Assembly: GCF_017565645.3 (NCBI RefSeq)
Contig: NZ_CP086136.1
Coordinates: forward strand, 3,517,501-3,581,500
From: Bradyrhizobium barranii subsp. barranii
GTDB lineage: Bacteria > Pseudomonadota > Alphaproteobacteria > Rhizobiales > Xanthobacteraceae
DNA: 64,000 bases
Reading direction: 5' to 3'
The translations under genes and the position numbers were made by a program. Within the stretch, counting starts at the first letter, position 1. Every line of letters starts with the position of its first letter. Under the pieces are notes generated by a model. That model saw only the letters and a program-made list of their open reading frames with translations. It was not told the origin of the DNA and made no database searches. Positions 8,596 through 16,812 of this stretch are shown here, piece by piece.

Positions 8596-9249
8596 TTGAC
8601 GGGTGATCTGTTTGACACCGCCGCCGAGGCACAGCCGTCGCGCGAGGAGATCGCCGACGGCGCCGTGCTGCTGCGCGGGTTCGTCAGGCCGATCGAGAGC
8701 GAGCTGATCGCCGCCGTACGCGCGATCGTGGCGCAGTCGCCGTTCCGCCGCATGACCACGCCCGGCGGCCACCTGATGTCGGTGGCGATGACCAATTGCG
8801 GCGAGCGCGGCTGGATCACCGATCACACCGGCTATCGCTATGATCCCATCGATCCGCGAACCGGCGCGCCATGGCCCGAGATGCCGACGGTGCTTCGCGA
8901 CCTGGCTCGAGGCGCGGCGGAGCAGGGCGGGTTCACCGGCTTTGCGCCCGACGCGTGCCTCGTCAATCGCTACGAGCCCGGCACGCGGCTGTCGCTGCAT
9001 CAGGACAAGGACGAGCTGGACTATTCGGCGCCAATCGTCTCGGTCTCGCTCGGCCTGCCCGCGACCTTCCTGTTCGGCGGCCTGGCGCGCAGCGACAAGC
9101 CGCGCCGCTTCCGGCTCGTCCATGGCGACTTGGTCGTCTGGGGCGGGGCCAGCAGGCTCGCCTATCACGGCGTTGCGCCGCTCGCCGATGGCGAGCACGC
9201 GCTGCTGGGAAGGAAGCGGATCAATTTGACGTTTCGCAGGACGCGCTGA
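8596..9249 (+). CDS. alkB: DNA/RNA oxidative demethylase AlkB
   Basis: A 217-residue AlkB that removes methyl groups such as 1-methyladenine and 3-methylcytosine from nucleic acids by oxidation with 2OG and Fe(II). The match to E. coli AlkB runs through the nucleotide lid (MTTPGG, MSVAMTNCG), the metal ligands His135 and Asp137 in LHQDKDE, the conserved PIVSVSLGLPA stretch, distal His191 in YHG, and Arg208 and Arg214 at the end. The start is a TTG, with no in-frame ATG near the conserved N-terminus. No ada gene is present. It follows another 2OG oxygenase by 9 bases. Confidence 0.96.
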   Translation: MTGDLFDTAAEAQPSREEIADGAVLLRGFVRPIESELIAAVRAIVAQSPFRRMTTPGGHLMSVAMTNCGERGWITDHTGYRYDPIDPRTGAPWPEMPTVLRDLARGAAEQGGFTGFAPDACLVNRYEPGTRLSLHQDKDELDYSAPIVSVSLGLPATFLFGGLARSDKPRRFRLVHGDLVVWGGASRLAYHGVAPLADGEHALLGRKRINLTFRRTR

Positions 9250-9253
9250 CCTT

Positions 9254-9389
9254 CCTTCTCCCCTTGTGGGAGAAGGTGGATCGCTGACGCGAAGCGGCAG
9301 CGAGACGGATGAGGGGTCTGTCTCCGCGAATAGAGACCCCTCATCCGCCTTCCCTTCGGGAAGGCACCTTCTCCCACAAGGGGAGAAGG
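9254..9389. repeat. Palindromic repeat with perfect 23-bp arms
   Basis: The 23-mer at 9254-9276 (CCTTCTCCCCTTG...) is exactly complementary to 9367-9389. Inner arms AGACCCCTCAT and ATGAGGGGTCT also pair, so the whole can form a long hairpin between convergent alkB and the TPP-enzyme gene. A second, less perfect copy of the same family lies at 39731-39880. Confidence 0.85.
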
Positions 9390-9417
9390 GAAGAGTCTCG
9401 GTGCGACGATGCTTCGT

Positions 9418-11043
9418 TTACGGCTTTGGCGGATGAATGAACGCCCAGGGGCTGACTTCCGAATCCCGCGTCACTTCCACCGAAATCAGATATGGCCCGC
9501 CATGGGCCAGCGCCTTTTCCATCGCCGCCTTGAACTGGTCCGGCGCGGTGACGCGCGCAGCAGCCACACCAAAGGACTCCGCGAGCTTGACGAAATCCGG
9601 ATTGACCAGATCGGACGCCACCACGCGGCCGTTAAAGCGCTCGCGCTGGTCGCGGCGGACATTGCCATAGGCGTTGTTGTTGAACACCAGCGTCACCACG
9701 CCGATGTTGAACTGCACGGCGGTGGCAAGCTCCTGCACCCCGAACATGAAGCCGCCGTCGCCGGTGATCGCGACCACGGGCTTGTCGGGGTTGGCGACCT
9801 TGGCGCCGAGCGCTGTGGGGAAGCCCGAGCCGAGCGTGCCCTGATACCCTGACGTGATGAAGGTGCGCGGCTCGTAGATCGGAAAGCCGTACCAGGACGC
9901 GAAGCCGAATTGCGACAATTCATCGGTGACGATCGCGTTGGCCGGCAGCACCTCGCGCAGGATGTTGAGATACGCCATCTGCGGCTGGATGCTCTGGATC
10001 TCTGCCAGCGCGGTCGCGGTGGCCTCGCGGATCGCGGCGCGGCGGCCGGCGGTCTTGCTGTAGCCGGCCTTGCTGACCGCTTGGATCAGATCGGCGGTCG
10101 CGGTCTTGGCGTCGGCGACGATGGCGGTGTCGGAGATGAAGCGCCGCATCTCGACGGGATCGATGTCGATGCGGATGCTCTTCAACCCGTCGGGCCGATA
10201 CGGCCAGCGCGACATGGTCGGCAGCTCCAGTCGCGAGCCGATGCCGATCATGAGATCGGTCTTCGGCCACAGCTTGTAGGCGGCAGCCATCGTGAGCCCC
10301 AGCTCATGCGCGTTGGAGACGATTCCGCGCCCGCTACGGAAGGCGACGACGGGTGCATCGATCATCTCGGCGAGCTCGAGGATTTCGTCGCGCGCCTCGA
10401 TCGCGCCGCTGCCAACAAAGATCATCGGCGTCTTGCTGCTCCTGATCACCGCGGCCGCCTGCGTGATCAGATCAGGATCGGGCAATGGTGCGGGCAGCGG
10501 CTCCAGCACCTTTGCGGCACAGGTGTCCGCGCGCTGGGTGAAGATATCCCAGGGCATCTCGACCGAGGCGGGGCCGCGACGGCCGGACGTCATTTCCTGG
10601 AAGGCGCGCGATACGGTCGTCGGCGCGTTGCCGGGCGTTTCGATGCGGTCGGCCCATTTGACATAGGTACGCAAGGTGGCGAGCTGGTCCGGCATCTCGT
10701 GCAGATGGCCGCGGCCCTTGCCAAGAAACTGCGTCGGCACCTGGCCGGTGACGCACAGCACCGGCTCGTTGCAGCCGTAGGCGGTCAGCAGCGCCGCGCT
10801 TGCGTTGAGCACGCCGGGGCCGGGCACTACGCTGAACACGCCGGGCCTGCCGCTGGAGCGTGCATAGCCGAACGCCATATAGCCGCAGGCCTGCTCGTGC
10901 CGTGCGCCGATCACCTTGAGCTGGGCCTGGTGGAAGGCGTCGAACAGGCCGTAGACCTGTGCGCCGGGCAGGCCGAACACAGTGTCGACGCCATGGGCGA
11001 CAAGCCCGCTTACGATCGCTTCGCCGCCGGTGAGGGTCGTCAT
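9418..11043 (-). CDS. Thiamine-pyrophosphate-dependent enzyme, acetolactate-synthase-like
   Basis: A 541-residue protein with the three-domain TPP-enzyme layout. An N-terminal pyrimidine-binding domain has catalytic Glu50 (GARHEQACGYMAFG); a central domain follows; the C-terminal domain has the cofactor motif GDGG (428-431) through NNNAYGN (455-461). The ATG at 11043 replaces a longer reading to 11178 that has no family resemblance. It lies 25 bases after the FAH-family gene, so the two are likely cotranscribed, downstream of the homoprotocatechuate genes. A decarboxylase or ligase for a 2-oxo acid is possible; true acetolactate synthase is less likely because no regulatory subunit gene is next to it. 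Confidence 0.88.
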   Translation of the reverse strand: MTTLTGGEAIVSGLVAHGVDTVFGLPGAQVYGLFDAFHQAQLKVIGARHEQACGYMAFGYARSSGRPGVFSVVPGPGVLNASAALLTAYGCNEPVLCVTGQVPTQFLGKGRGHLHEMPDQLATLRTYVKWADRIETPGNAPTTVSRAFQEMTSGRRGPASVEMPWDIFTQRADTCAAKVLEPLPAPLPDPDLITQAAAVIRSSKTPMIFVGSGAIEARDEILELAEMIDAPVVAFRSGRGIVSNAHELGLTMAAAYKLWPKTDLMIGIGSRLELPTMSRWPYRPDGLKSIRIDIDPVEMRRFISDTAIVADAKTATADLIQAVSKAGYSKTAGRRAAIREATATALAEIQSIQPQMAYLNILREVLPANAIVTDELSQFGFASWYGFPIYEPRTFITSGYQGTLGSGFPTALGAKVANPDKPVVAITGDGGFMFGVQELATAVQFNIGVVTLVFNNNAYGNVRRDQRERFNGRVVASDLVNPDFVKLAESFGVAAARVTAPDQFKAAMEKALAHGGPYLISVEVTRDSEVSPWAFIHPPKP

Positions 11044-11068
11044 TGCATCATTCCACTTCAATTGTTCG

Positions 11069-11938
11069 TCAGGCTTCGTCGATGACGCCGTTGCGCAAGG
11101 CTCCGATGCCTTCGGCCGCGACCTCGATGACGTCGCCGGGCTTGAGGTAGCGCGGCGGATCGAACCGCGCGCCGGCACCGGTCGGCGTGCCCGTCACGAT
11201 GATGTCACCGGGGACGAGCGTGGCGAAAGTCGAGATATAGCTGATGAGATAGCGGAACGGAAACATCAGCCGGCTGGTGCGGTCGTCCTGCCGCAACTCG
11301 CCATTGACATGCGTTGTCAGGCGAATGTCCGCGATCTGTGCTTCCTTGGTGTAAGGCACGAGCCAGGGCCCGAGGCTGCCGCTGGAATCAAAGTTCTTGC
11401 CTTGCGTGACATTGAACTTGGCATGGCGCAGCCAGTCGCGCACCGAGCCTTCGTTGCAGAGCGTGAGCGCCGCGACGTGGTCGAGCGCGGCACTTTCCGC
11501 GATGTGCCGGCCGGGCTTGCCGATCACCAGCACGATCTCGCCTTCGTAGTCGAGCTGCGCTGACGCGCGCGGACGCACCAGCGGCGTGTCGTGGCCGACG
11601 AAGGAGCGGGGCGAGCGCATGAACATGCTCGGATATTTCGGCGCCTCCTGGCCGTCCTTGTACTCGGCATTGCGGTCGGGATAGTTGACGCCGATGCAGA
11701 TGATCTTTTCCGGCGCGGGCACCGGCGGCAGCCAGGTGATGTCGCCGAGCGCGTGATCCGGCGCGCGGCTGGCGGCCTCCTCGGCAAGGCTCACGAGCTT
11801 TTCGGCGGCGATCACTTCGCGCAGCGTCGGATAGTCTTTTGCGTGGCGTGCGGAGAGATCGACGATGCCGCCCTCAAGGACGGCGCCGTACTTGGTTTCA
11901 CCCTTGACGGAATAGGTGGCGAGGCGAGGGAGCTTCAT
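11069..11938 (-). CDS. Fumarylacetoacetate hydrolase family protein, possible HpaG
   Basis: A 289-residue FAH-family enzyme. It has a small N-terminal domain, then the FAH core with IGVNYPDRNAEY at 82-93, metal-ligand glutamates 132 and 134 in LDYEGEIV, and VTGTPTGAG plus LKPGDVIEV near the C-terminus. Family members hydrolyse, decarboxylate or hydrate beta-keto-acid-like catabolites using Mg. In the homoprotocatechuate pathway the decarboxylase HpaG belongs to this family and is otherwise missing here, so this gene is the natural candidate. The start MKLPRL at 11938 is used; upstream residues derive from the adjoining repeat. A 174-bp gap containing a palindrome separates it from hpaD. Confidence 0.85.
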   Translation of the reverse strand: MKLPRLATYSVKGETKYGAVLEGGIVDLSARHAKDYPTLREVIAAEKLVSLAEEAASRAPDHALGDITWLPPVPAPEKIICIGVNYPDRNAEYKDGQEAPKYPSMFMRSPRSFVGHDTPLVRPRASAQLDYEGEIVLVIGKPGRHIAESAALDHVAALTLCNEGSVRDWLRHAKFNVTQGKNFDSSGSLGPWLVPYTKEAQIADIRLTTHVNGELRQDDRTSRLMFPFRYLISYISTFATLVPGDIIVTGTPTGAGARFDPPRYLKPGDVIEVAAEGIGALRNGVIDEA

Positions 11939-11956
11939 AGGCAATCTATCTCTCTT

Positions 11957-12083
11957 GTCGTCCCTGCGAAAGCAGGGACCCATACCGCGTGATCTATCGA
12001 TAGCGTGCGATGACAATCCCGAACGACCAACCTTCGCCAAACTCCTCCCTGTGGTTATGGGTCCCTGCTTTCGCAGGGACGAC
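11957..12083. repeat. Palindromic repeat with perfect 26-bp arms
   Basis: The arm at 11957-11982 (GTCGTCCCTGCGAAAGCAGG...) is exactly complementary to 12058-12083. Each arm also contains a smaller CCCTGC/GCAGGG palindrome. It sits between hpaD and the FAH gene in an apparent operon and may act as an RNA stem or partial terminator. Confidence 0.8.
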
Positions 12084-12112
12084 AGGGAGAGTTATTTTGC
12101 TTGTCACCGGCA

Positions 12113-13096
12113 TCAATCCGCCACCAGCACGTCGGCGACGAACTTCGGCTCACGCACGGCTTGCCCGCTAAACGGCGAGCCCTGCTCGAACCAGGACCGC
12201 GGCGCCGGCGCGCCCCACAGCGTCTGGCGGCGCGGATCGCGCAGCGACCAGCGCAGCGGCTCGTGGTCGTGATCGCCGGTGAAGTAGTCGCTGGTGTAGA
12301 GTTCGAGACGGTGCCCGTCGGGGTCGCGCACGTAGAGGAAGAACGCATTCGAGATGCCGTGGCGTCCCGGTCCGCGCTCGATGTTCTTGACGAAGCCTTG
12401 TGAGGCCATGACGTCGCAGAGATGGATGATGTTCATCGCCGTCGGCGTCCAATAGGCGAAGTGGTGCAGGCGCGGACCCTTGCCGTTGGTGATCGCGAAA
12501 TCGTGGACATTGCCCTTGCGATGCATCCAGGCAGCCGCAATGCGCCCGTTCGGTCCGTCCTCCTCGGCGTATTCGGTCAGACGGAAGCCGAGCCGGGCAT
12601 AGAAGTCGACGGTGTCCTGCACCTCGGCGGCGAAGACGTTGAAATGATCGAGCCGCTGCGGATGGCATCCCCTGTAGAGATCGTAGCGGCGAAGCAGATG
12701 CGGGCGGCGGTCCATCGACGCGTAGAGCTCGATCTGGAAGCCGAAGGGGTCGGTGAATTGCAGCGTGCGGCCCTGGAAGGGCTGGTCGACGAAGGCGTAA
12801 GAGAGACCGTTCTCCGAGAGGAAGGAGGCGGCCTTGTCGAGGTCTTTGTCGTTGCCGACCTTGAAGCCGAGCCGGGCGCAGGCGGGCACCGCCGCCTTGC
12901 GCAACACCAGCGAGTGATGCTGGTGCTCCTCGGCTGCGCGCAAGTAGACGACCTTGTCGTCGGCATCCTCGACATGCAGCCCGACGGTGGTCTCGTAGAA
13001 CGCGCGGCTGAGATTCAGGTCGGTCACGTCGAGCACGACGTGACTGGAGCGGATGATGTTGAACGGCGGTTCGAAGATGTGTTGCGGTACGGGCAT
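12113..13096 (-). CDS. hpaD: Homoprotocatechuate 2,3-dioxygenase (extradiol, VOC fold)
   Basis: A 327-residue, two-module vicinal-oxygen-chelate dioxygenase of the type that opens the ring of 3,4-dihydroxyphenylacetate. Likely Fe ligands are His151 (RLDHFNVF), His211/212 (LHHFAYW) and Glu265 (HRLELYT), close in position to those of the Brevibacterium and Arthrobacter homoprotocatechuate enzymes. The enzyme is of the VOC type, not the LigB type found in E. coli hpaD. It lies between hpaE upstream and the FAH gene downstream on the minus strand, which supports the substrate; another catechol cannot be excluded by sequence alone. Confidence 0.88.
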   Translation of the reverse strand: MPVPQHIFEPPFNIIRSSHVVLDVTDLNLSRAFYETTVGLHVEDADDKVVYLRAAEEHQHHSLVLRKAAVPACARLGFKVGNDKDLDKAASFLSENGLSYAFVDQPFQGRTLQFTDPFGFQIELYASMDRRPHLLRRYDLYRGCHPQRLDHFNVFAAEVQDTVDFYARLGFRLTEYAEEDGPNGRIAAAWMHRKGNVHDFAITNGKGPRLHHFAYWTPTAMNIIHLCDVMASQGFVKNIERGPGRHGISNAFFLYVRDPDGHRLELYTSDYFTGDHDHEPLRWSLRDPRRQTLWGAPAPRSWFEQGSPFSGQAVREPKFVADVLVAD

Positions 13097-13123
13097 CGGC
13101 GTTTCCCCTCGGCTCGACGAGCG

Positions 13124-14662
13124 TCAGATTCCCAATTTCTGAATCTTGTGCGTGCCCCGCGCCAGCGAGACGTGCTTGGTTTCCATGTAGAAGTCGAACG
13201 AGTAGTCGCCGCCATCGCGGCCGATACCTGAGGCCTTCATGCCGCCGAACGGCGTCGGCAGATGGCGGACGTTTTCCGAGTTCAGCCAGATCATGCCGGC
13301 CTCCAGCGCGTCGGCAACGCGCAGTGCGCGGCCAACGTCGTTGGTCCAGACATAGCCGGTCAGGCCGTAGCGGGTGTCGTTAGCGATCTCGATGGCGTCG
13401 GCCTCGTCCTTGAAGGGCAGCACGGTGAGGAAGGGGCCGAACACTTCCTCCTGCGCCACGCGCATCTTGCCGGTTGCGCCGGTCACCAGTGTCGGCTCGA
13501 CGTAATGTCCGCCGCCGGGGCCGTCATAGGTCTTGCCGCCGACGGCGATCACAGCACCATCCTGCCGAGCGATGTCGAAATAGGAGCAGACTTTTGCGAG
13601 GTGCCGCTCGTGGATCAGCGGCCCGATCTCGGTGGCGGGATCGAGGGGATGGCCGACCCTCAGCGCTTTGACGCGCGCGGTCAGCTTCTCGATGAATGTC
13701 TGGGCAATGCTTTGCTGGATCAGCAGGCGGCTCGACGATGTGCAGCGTTCGCCGTTGAGGGAGTAGATCATGAACACGACGGCATCGAGCGCGCGGTCGA
13801 GATCGGCGTCGTCGAACACGATCACCGGGTTCTTGCCGCCGAGCTCGAAATGCACGCGCTTCAAGGTCGGCGCGCCCTGAACCATGATCGCCGATCCCGT
13901 CGCGCTCTCGCCGACGAAGCCGATCGCCTTGATCGCGGGATGCTCGGTCAGGGCCTTGCCGGCCTCCTCGCCAAAACCGTGCACGGTGTTGAGCACGCCG
14001 TCGGGAACGCCGGCTTCCTTGACGAGCCTTGCGAGAATGGCGGCCGTCACTGGCGACCATTCGGCCGGCTTGTGCACGACGGTGCAGCCCGCGGCCAGCG
14101 CCGGGGCGATCTTCCAGGTCGAGAGCATGAACGGCGTGTTCCACGGCGTGATCACGCCGACCGGACCGATCGGCACGCGGGTCGAGACGTTCCAGTGCTC
14201 GTCGCTCGGCGTGTTCTGGCCATCGCGCGCCTCGGCGCATTTGTCCGCGAAGAAGCGAAAATTCTCGGCGGCGCGGATCGCGGCTTTGGCCATGAAGCGA
14301 TAGGCCTGGCCGGTGTCGATGCATTCGAGCACGGCGATGTCGTCGGCATTGTCCTCGATCGCGTCGGCGACGCGGTGCAGCAGCTTCTTCCGCATCGCCG
14401 GTCCCATGTCGCGCCAGGACTTGAAGGCCAGCGCAGCGGCGGTGGCTGCGGCGTCGATGTCCTCGGCGTTGCCGCGCGCGACGCTCGCAAGCGTAGCGCC
14501 GTCAACCGGCGACTTCGTCTCGAATGTCTCACCGGAGATCGAGGCGACGATCTTGCCGTCGATCATGTGGCCGATGCCGTCGGCCCGCAGTTTCTTCAGC
14601 AGCGGCGCCGCGCGGTCGCGGTTGGCCTGGAACACATCGGCTTTCGGCGTGGGCTTATCCAT
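13124..14662 (-). CDS. hpaE: 5-carboxymethyl-2-hydroxymuconate semialdehyde dehydrogenase
   Basis: A 512-residue NAD-dependent aldehyde dehydrogenase, the second step after ring cleavage of homoprotocatechuate. Seen in order: ITPWNTP (Asn175), HKPAEWSP (199-204), the FVGESATG turn, general-base Glu273 in FELGGKNP, and nucleophile Cys307 in NGERCTSS. The length fits HpaE. GGAGG lies before the ATG at 14662. The start overlaps the hpaF stop by 8 bases, showing translational coupling, and hpaD follows after 27 bases. Confidence 0.93.
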   Translation of the reverse strand: MDKPTPKADVFQANRDRAAPLLKKLRADGIGHMIDGKIVASISGETFETKSPVDGATLASVARGNAEDIDAAATAAALAFKSWRDMGPAMRKKLLHRVADAIEDNADDIAVLECIDTGQAYRFMAKAAIRAAENFRFFADKCAEARDGQNTPSDEHWNVSTRVPIGPVGVITPWNTPFMLSTWKIAPALAAGCTVVHKPAEWSPVTAAILARLVKEAGVPDGVLNTVHGFGEEAGKALTEHPAIKAIGFVGESATGSAIMVQGAPTLKRVHFELGGKNPVIVFDDADLDRALDAVVFMIYSLNGERCTSSSRLLIQQSIAQTFIEKLTARVKALRVGHPLDPATEIGPLIHERHLAKVCSYFDIARQDGAVIAVGGKTYDGPGGGHYVEPTLVTGATGKMRVAQEEVFGPFLTVLPFKDEADAIEIANDTRYGLTGYVWTNDVGRALRVADALEAGMIWLNSENVRHLPTPFGGMKASGIGRDGGDYSFDFYMETKHVSLARGTHKIQKLGI

Positions 14663-15053
14663 GGGCAGCCTCCACTTTCAGGGCGTCGTGGATGTTGTTG
14701 CGCTTCCAGCTGGTGTCCTTGTCGTTGATCTGCATGTCGAACGACAGGGCGAACTTGCTGGCGGCGAAGACGGGATCGAGATGTTTTGAAAGCGCCTGGA
14801 AGACGTGCTCGCCGGCTTTCTGGCGCGTGGGAAGGTCGCGGCCTTCGCCGATGCGCAGCACCATGTCGAGAAAGCCGTAGTCCTGTCGCGCGTCGGCGAT
14901 CGCATAGTGCTCGCATCTAATGGCGCGGACGCGGATGCCGCCGAGCGGGAAGATGCCGGTCTCGACCGCCGCCTTCCGCACCACCTCGCAGACGGCGCCG
15001 ATGTCGAGGCGGCCATCGAGATTGGCCGAATATTCGATGGTGAAATGCGGCAT
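14655..15053 (-). CDS. hpaF: 5-carboxymethyl-2-hydroxymuconate delta-isomerase
   Basis: A 132-residue protein of the CHMI/tautomerase superfamily, which isomerises 5-carboxymethyl-2-hydroxymuconate. It begins Met-Pro-His, so Pro2 becomes the N-terminal catalytic proline. PHFTIEYSANL at the start and RIGEGRD about 68-74 match the family, and the length is typical. It lies between hpaH (31-bp gap) and hpaE (8-bp overlap) in one minus-strand unit. Confidence 0.93.
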   Translation of the reverse strand: MPHFTIEYSANLDGRLDIGAVCEVVRKAAVETGIFPLGGIRVRAIRCEHYAIADARQDYGFLDMVLRIGEGRDLPTRQKAGEHVFQALSKHLDPVFAASKFALSFDMQINDKDTSWKRNNIHDALKVEAAHG

Positions 15054-15083
15054 CGCGGTTTCACTCCCTGTTTTTTTGTTCGT

Positions 15084-15890
15084 CTAAGCGAAGTAGCAGC
15101 TCACCGAGCCGTAGGCGCCATAATCGGCCTGAATTGTGTCGCCCTTGCGGGTCTCGATCGGACGGATGAAGGAGCCGGCGAGCACGATCTGCCCGGGCTC
15201 CAGCGCAAGGCCGAGCGGCGCGATCTTGTTGGCGAGCCAGGCCACGGAAGTGGCGGGATGATTGAGCACGCCGGCGGCAAGGCCCGTCTCTTCGAGCTGG
15301 CCGTTTTTGAAGCAGAGCGCGCCGATCCAGCGCAGGTCGGCGTCCAGCGGGCGGATCGGCCGTCCACCGAGCACGATGCCGGCATTCGCCGCGTTGTCGG
15401 CGATGGTGTCGTAGATTTTTCGCGTCGCTTTGGTGCTGGGGTCGACACGTTCGATGCGCGTGTCCAAGATCTCCAGCGCCGGCACCACGAAATCGGTGGC
15501 GTTGAGCACGTCGAACATCGTGCAGTCCGGCCCCGCGAGGCGCTTGCTCATGACGAAGGCAAGCTCGGCCTCGACACGCGTGGCGATGAAGCGCTCGGTC
15601 GGGACAAGGCCGCCATCGGCAAAGAACATTTCGTCGAGCAGCACGCCGGAATCCGGCTCGTCGATATTGAGCGCGCTCTGCATCGCCTTCGAAGTCAAGC
15701 CGATCTTGTGGCCTTTGACGGTGCGGCCCTCCGCGAGCTTGAGGTCGACCCAGGCCTTCTGAATCGCGTAGGCGTCAGCGATGGTAATGCCCGGAAAATC
15801 CTGCGAGAGCTGCCGGATCTGGGTGCGGGTCTTCTCCGCCTGGTGCAGACGGTTCGCGCAAGCTTGGATATCGTCGTTGGAAAGCGCCAT
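15084..15890 (-). CDS. hpaH: 2-oxo-hept-3-ene-1,7-dioate hydratase
   Basis: A 268-residue hydratase, nearly the exact length of E. coli HpaH/HpcG, with close similarity along its length ([21 protein letters not shown]-like [21 protein letters not shown]). Metal ligands Glu107, Glu109 (VEAELAF) and Glu140 (PALEILD) are in place. It adds water to the oxo-dienoate before aldol cleavage by an HpaI-type enzyme. It is the first gene of the hpaHFED unit and faces hpaR across 111 bp that contain a perfect palindrome. Confidence 0.95.
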   Translation of the reverse strand: MALSNDDIQACANRLHQAEKTRTQIRQLSQDFPGITIADAYAIQKAWVDLKLAEGRTVKGHKIGLTSKAMQSALNIDEPDSGVLLDEMFFADGGLVPTERFIATRVEAELAFVMSKRLAGPDCTMFDVLNATDFVVPALEILDTRIERVDPSTKATRKIYDTIADNAANAGIVLGGRPIRPLDADLRWIGALCFKNGQLEETGLAAGVLNHPATSVAWLANKIAPLGLALEPGQIVLAGSFIRPIETRKGDTIQADYGAYGSVSCYFA

Positions 15891-15922
15891 CTGTGATCTT
15901 ACAAATCGTGGTGCCCGGAGAT

Positions 15923-15938
15923 ACTTAACATGTTAAGT
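15923..15938. promoter_or_regulatory. Perfect 16-bp palindrome, probable HpaR operator
   Basis: ACTTAACATGTTAAGT is identical to its reverse complement and stands in the 111-bp gap between hpaH (minus) and hpaR (plus). It is AT-rich in GC-rich surroundings, as expected for a MarR-family dimer site. Placement suits repression of both promoters by HpaR until an aromatic inducer binds. Confidence 0.7.
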
Positions 15939-16001
15939 GAATGCGTCAAACACAATTTGGGTTTGCTGCACTGCAAACATTTTGCGGCTTGAAAGGGCGT
16001 C

Positions 16002-16517
16002 ATGACGAAGAGACCGGCTGATCCCGCGAACGGAAGTGAGCCCGCCGCACGGCAGGTGCCGATGCGCGACTTTTCGCGTTCGCTGCCGATGTCGCTGCTC
16101 AGGGCACGTGAAGCGGTGATGCGGCAATTTCGTCCCAAGCTGCGCGAGCACGGCCTGACCGAGCAGCAATGGCGCATCCTCCGCGCATTGGCAGCCATCG
16201 AGGCCGCGGAGGTGACTGAGCTTGCGCGCACGGCATTTCTCCTCGGCCCGAGCCTGTCGCGCATCCTGCGCGATCTCGAGGCGCGCAATCTGATCGAGCG
16301 CAAGACCGCGAAGGCGGACCAGCGCCGCAGCATGGTCTCGATCTCGAAAGAGGGCGTGAAGCTGATGGCCGCGGTCGCCCCATCCTCGGAAGCGATCTAC
16401 GCCGAGATCACGCAACGCTTCGGCGCGCGCAAGCTCGCCGAACTGCAGGAGATGCTCGGTCAGTTGGAATCGTGTCTCGCTTCCACGGGCGCGAGTGACG
16501 TCACGGATGAAACGTAA
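16002..16517 (+). CDS. hpaR: Homoprotocatechuate operon regulator HpaR (MarR family)
   Basis: A 171-residue MarR-family winged-helix repressor. The stretch LLRAREAVMRQFRP followed by GLTEQQWRILRAL closely matches E. coli HpaR, and the wing region KADQRRSMVSISKEG is typical of the family. An extra 25 or so residues at the N-terminus and a short charged tail are unusual but unconserved in the family. It is divergent from hpaHFED, with the palindrome at 15923-15938 between them, so it probably represses that unit and itself. Confidence 0.92.
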   Translation: MTKRPADPANGSEPAARQVPMRDFSRSLPMSLLRAREAVMRQFRPKLREHGLTEQQWRILRALAAIEAAEVTELARTAFLLGPSLSRILRDLEARNLIERKTAKADQRRSMVSISKEGVKLMAAVAPSSEAIYAEITQRFGARKLAELQEMLGQLESCLASTGASDVTDET

Positions 16518-16812
16518 CGGCAAATTTGCATGATCACTTTCCAACTACGCATGACTGTCATCATTGCATAATGCGTGGGCAGTGCGATCGCCGCGAAATG
16601 CGTGAAAATGCCGTGAGAAATCGCTGAGAATAGACAGCCGTCGCGGGTGTTGATCACTATTGGGTGCGCGCTGTGCGCAGTTAGTCGATGTTGGCGCAAT
16701 ATCAATTTACTCGTATCGGCAGAATTCGTAAGTAGCATCCGGTTCTGTATTCAGCGATAGAGCCAAGACCAAGAAGGGCCGACAAGGATGCCAGGCCCCC
16801 AGGGAGGAATGA
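16518..16812. other. Intergenic region upstream of the ABC operon
   Basis: About 295 bases between hpaR and the Liv-type binding-protein gene. It should hold the transport operon promoter. I see no convincing -35/-10 pair and only a small inverted repeat, TGCGC/GCGCA, near 16665-16679. A minus-strand reading of 92 codons here has no family resemblance and was not called. Confidence 0.5.

Noticed and set aside
16460..16738. A 92-codon minus-strand reading over the end of hpaR
   Set aside because: No ribosome site or family resemblance, and it overlaps hpaR and the promoter region of the transport operon.
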